From the NCBI GenBank assembly GCA_028564675.1, contig JAOVVO010000133.1:84123-148122 (forward strand): a stretch of DNA of 64,000 bases. Direction: 5' to 3'. The DNA is from Onchocerca lupi. Lineage: Eukaryota > Nematoda > Chromadorea > Rhabditida > Onchocercidae. The notes below the pieces were generated by a model. That model was not told where the DNA came from. It ran no database searches and was given only the letters and a program-made list of their open reading frames with translations. Position 1 is the stretch's first letter. Each line of letters begins with the position of its first letter. Below, one piece after another: positions 63,301 to 64,000 of this stretch. Both the position numbers and the translations under genes were made by a program.

Positions 63301-64000
63301 ACAAATCAACATATTTTAATCATTAAGCAAATTCAATTGAAAGATGCTGGTATTTATTCATGTAAAGCATCTAATAAGGCAGGTGTTGAAGAAAGTAAAG
63401 CAGAATTTGTGGTACTAGAAGTTCTAGAAGCACCTAAATTCATTCAACAGTTATCGGAAATTACGATAAAAGAAGCTGAAACGGCTGAACTTGCAGTAAC
63501 AGTAACAGGTAAACCAACACCAGAGGTTTGTTGGTTCAAAGATGGAGTACCTGTAAATATTGATAATGTTCACTATGCAACCAAACAGGATGAAAGTGGT
63601 CATCATATTCTGGTAATCAAGCAGGCTAAATTAGAAGATGCTGGTGTTTACTCATGCAAAGCTAGCAATAAAGTTGGTGAGGTGGAAAGTAAAAGTTTAT
63701 TTGCGGTAGAACAAGAAAATGAAATGCCACAGTTTTCAGAAGGTTTGAAGGAATTATCGGTGCTGAAAGATGAAACTGCTGAATTGTCAGTAACAGTGGT
63801 TGGAAAACCGACACCTGAGGTAACATGGTTCAAAGATGGAGTACCGATAAATATTGATAATCAGCATATCATATCAAAGAAAGATGAACAAGGACACCAT
63901 ACACTGACAATTAAAGAAGCTCAATTGGAGGATATTGGTACTTACTCTTGTAAAGCGGTCAATGCAGCTGGTACCGAGGAAACCAAGGCTAAATTCGCAG
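43272..64000 (+). CDS. unc-89: UNC-89 (obscurin/titin-like giant muscle protein), partial at both ends, 38 exons in window
   Basis: Thirty-eight exons join in phase across GT/AG introns to give about 2,665 codons, open at the right edge. The order follows C. elegans UNC-89: second half of the Rho-GEF (DH) domain, PH domain, Ser/Pro-rich linker, a run of Ig (I-set) domains, a short acidic linker and more Ig domains. Near-identical landmarks include IADRIVQYQNYFK, MCLKVTGYPLPEIAWYKDD, DTGRYTCMATNEYGQASTSA and EGWPEPELVWLVDEQPLRPS. UNC-89 sits at the sarcomere M-line, organises thick filaments and signals through its GEF and, in long isoforms, C-terminal kinase domains. The kinases would lie beyond this window. 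I could not find the SH3 and first DH half (expected before 43272), and the KSP-rich segment of the worm protein is missing. Introns are mostly 100-700 bp, the longest 1.9 kb. Exon coordinates are given with the domain entries. Confidence 0.95.
44455..45147 (+). other. unc-89: unc-89: PH domain
   Basis: The exons are 44455-44589 and 44979-45147. They read DSFLVWEGEQEPTERYVFLF, KNKLMFTDKN and LDKYTIRVAEKEPDILELQP, then FARQAWLKDINEM. This has the beta-strand order of a PH domain and ends in the Trp-containing C-terminal helix (QAWLKDI). PH domains partner DH domains in exchange factors and bind phospholipids or proteins. The last exon leaves one base for the next, completed at 47093. Confidence 0.9.
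45370..45730. repeat. imperfect tandem duplication in an unc-89 intron, about 210-bp unit
   Basis: The segment starting at about 45374 (AATCGAAGTTCAAAT, then a GATGTTTTAAAAATAT... part and an A/GAAAAAG-rich run) recurs from about 45592 with the same order of motifs. Both copies end in a long A-rich tract. It lies in the 1.9-kb intron between the PH exon and the linker exon. Confidence 0.5.
45893..45921. repeat. CTT microsatellite in an unc-89 intron
   Basis: About ten CTT units lie in the intron between the PH and linker exons. A CAGCAA-type tract follows at about 46185-46235. Confidence 0.7.
47093..47799 (+). other. unc-89: unc-89: Ser/Pro-rich linker between PH and the first Ig domain
   Basis: The exons are 47093-47194, 47346-47453 and the start of 47766-47898. 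The linker has an acidic start (EQDMEVDTISELDITM), then SEFSEYSTMSRSLFG, PEEGPPRKKIKSPPVISPT, SLYSGGSSTIDW and TTTGTTLDMQGTRVTRTQYG. The same pieces occur in the same order in the C. elegans protein, which fixes the splice choices here. Confidence 0.9.
47800..53235 (+). other. unc-89: unc-89: Ig domains 1-7
   Basis: The exons are 47766-47898, 48285-48463, 49276-49364, 49746-49988, 50362-50442, 50636-50764, 50954-51139, 51550-51768, 51940-52130, 52313-52523, 52652-53042 and 53174-53235. Approximate limits: Ig1 to 48463, Ig2 to 49988, Ig3 to 51005, Ig4 to 51715, Ig5 to 52390, Ig6 to 52798 and Ig7 to 53210. Each shows the I-set pattern of PxF at the start, a central Trp (for example VTWFINGQ) and a D-x-G-x-Y/C near the end (DTGRYTCMA, DTGIYTVRI, ESGIIRCVAEN). 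Many domains are cut by an intron near the central Trp. Confidence 0.9.
47963..48202. repeat. minisatellite, five 48-bp units, in an unc-89 intron
   Basis: The units start at 47963, 48011, 48059, 48107 and 48155. Each runs GATTTCATTTG.TACAATATA, then GGATTCTGAATC.TGTA. and CATATGATC or CATGTGATC. They are 85-98% alike by eye. Because 48 is a multiple of three, frames stay open on both strands with a 16-residue period. These frames lie in the intron between the two halves of Ig1 and are not genes. Confidence 0.95.
53773..53815. repeat. 43-base poly-A tract in an unc-89 intron
   Basis: It lies in the intron (53236-53866) at the place where the worm protein has its KSP-rich segment. Its length is liable to assembly error. 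Confidence 0.9.
53867..60245 (+). other. unc-89: unc-89: Ig domains 8-17
   Basis: The exons are 53867-54026, 54205-54479, 54785-54965, 55217-55473, 55691-55871, 56180-56532, 56681-56892, 57207-57438, 57624-57795, 58209-58372, 58677-58945, 59147-59255, 59557-59697 and 60039-60245. Approximate ends: Ig8 54340, Ig9 54965, Ig10 55473, Ig11 56310, Ig12 56753, Ig13 57348, Ig14 58245, Ig15 58843, Ig16 59630 and Ig17 60245. Close worm matches include PVEFETSLCDAVCREGDTLK and EIICKAENDAGEVSCTASM. At 57795 the donor GTATGT is chosen over a stronger-looking GTAAGT at 57800, because only the former gives the expected D-CSAS join. Confidence 0.9.
60353..60389. repeat. 37-base poly-T tract in an unc-89 intron
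   Basis: An uninterrupted T run lies about 100 bp before the acidic linker exon. It forms part of, or replaces, the normal polypyrimidine environment. Confidence 0.9.
60487..60783 (+). other. unc-89: unc-89: acidic linker between Ig17 and Ig18
   Basis: The exons are 60487-60577 (or from 60478, which adds QFK in frame) and the start of 60729-60885. It reads PYTSDMFSESQTESEAMADE and then EADSIEEMQRTPTPIMAP. The worm protein has YTSDMFSESESEAQ and HRTPTPVMAPKF at the same place. Confidence 0.9.
60784..62151 (+). other. unc-89: unc-89: Ig domains 18-19
   Basis: The exons are 60729-60885, 61216-61400, 61683-61825 and 61989-62151. Ig18 runs from PKFITKIKDTRAARG through WLKDGREIELIARIRVQTRT to EDAGKYTVIVENIAG. 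Ig19 runs from PEFVVALQDKTCKEAEKVIF to DDRGQYKCLAENTEGKAE. Their worm counterparts align without gaps by eye. Confidence 0.92.
62546..64000 (+). other. unc-89: unc-89: Ig domains 20-24 in one uninterrupted exon
   Basis: One exon of at least 1,455 bp carries five Ig domains: 20 (to about 62850), 21 (to 63126), 22 (to 63423), 23 (to 63720) and 24 (to the edge). Domains 22-24 are near copies, each with WFKDG(T/V)P(V/I).ID and SCKA.N.AG, and also resemble each other in nucleotide sequence. The exon is still open at 64000. Confidence 0.93.

Noticed and set aside
1..64000. CRISPR arrays, operons with ribosome binding sites, rRNA or tRNA genes
   Set aside because: The window is eukaryotic nuclear DNA. 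No spaced direct-repeat array, rRNA segment or tRNA box pair was noticed on either strand by eye; a tRNA scan could still find one.

Overview
This looks like about 64 kb of nuclear DNA from a filarial-type parasitic nematode. The sequence is very AT-rich with long poly-A and poly-T tracts. Genes are split by short introns with nematode-style TTTCAG/TTTTAG acceptors. The right third encodes a protein that follows C. elegans UNC-89 closely. Two degraded bacterial gene pieces (recG-like and transaldolase-like) look like old insertions of endosymbiont, probably Wolbachia, DNA. The species cannot be read from the sequence. All gene models were built by hand from conceptual splicing; reading phase was checked across every junction given.

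Layout. 1-15.5 kb: AT-rich, with no gene I can identify apart from a possible terminal exon at the left edge and two hairpins near 12 kb. 15.5-19.8 kb (+): a four-exon gene for a secreted pro-protein of 245 residues. It has a signal peptide, a Gln/Asn-rich prodomain, a furin-type site and a 105-residue six-cysteine domain ending in CxC, which looks like a Spaetzle/neurotrophin-type cystine knot. 25.1-27.4 kb (-): glyoxalase-domain protein 4 (glod-4), eight exons. 29.5-30.6 kb (-): a CHCHD2/CHCHD10-type mitochondrial twin-CX9C protein, three exons. 33.3-35.8 kb (-): a six-exon, 236-residue coiled-coil protein that I do not recognise. 35.84-36.41 kb (+): the recG pseudogene fragment, 45 bp from that gene's start codon. 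37.6-38.1 kb (-): a probable 70-residue two-exon protein. 39.1 kb (+): the transaldolase C-terminal fragment. 43.3-64.0 kb (+): unc-89 (obscurin/titin-like giant muscle protein), 38 exons covering the second half of the DH domain, a PH domain and about 24 Ig domains, running off the right edge.

The genes do not form an operon or pathway. glod-4 and CHCHD2 are housekeeping or mitochondrial, unc-89 is sarcomeric M-line, and the cystine-knot gene encodes a probable extracellular ligand. The most interesting points are the candidate Spaetzle/neurotrophin-like ligand, the recG and transaldolase remnants, and the state of unc-89: I could not find its SH3 and first DH half, the KSP-rich linker of the worm protein is absent, and one intron carries a ghost copy of an Ig exon fragment.
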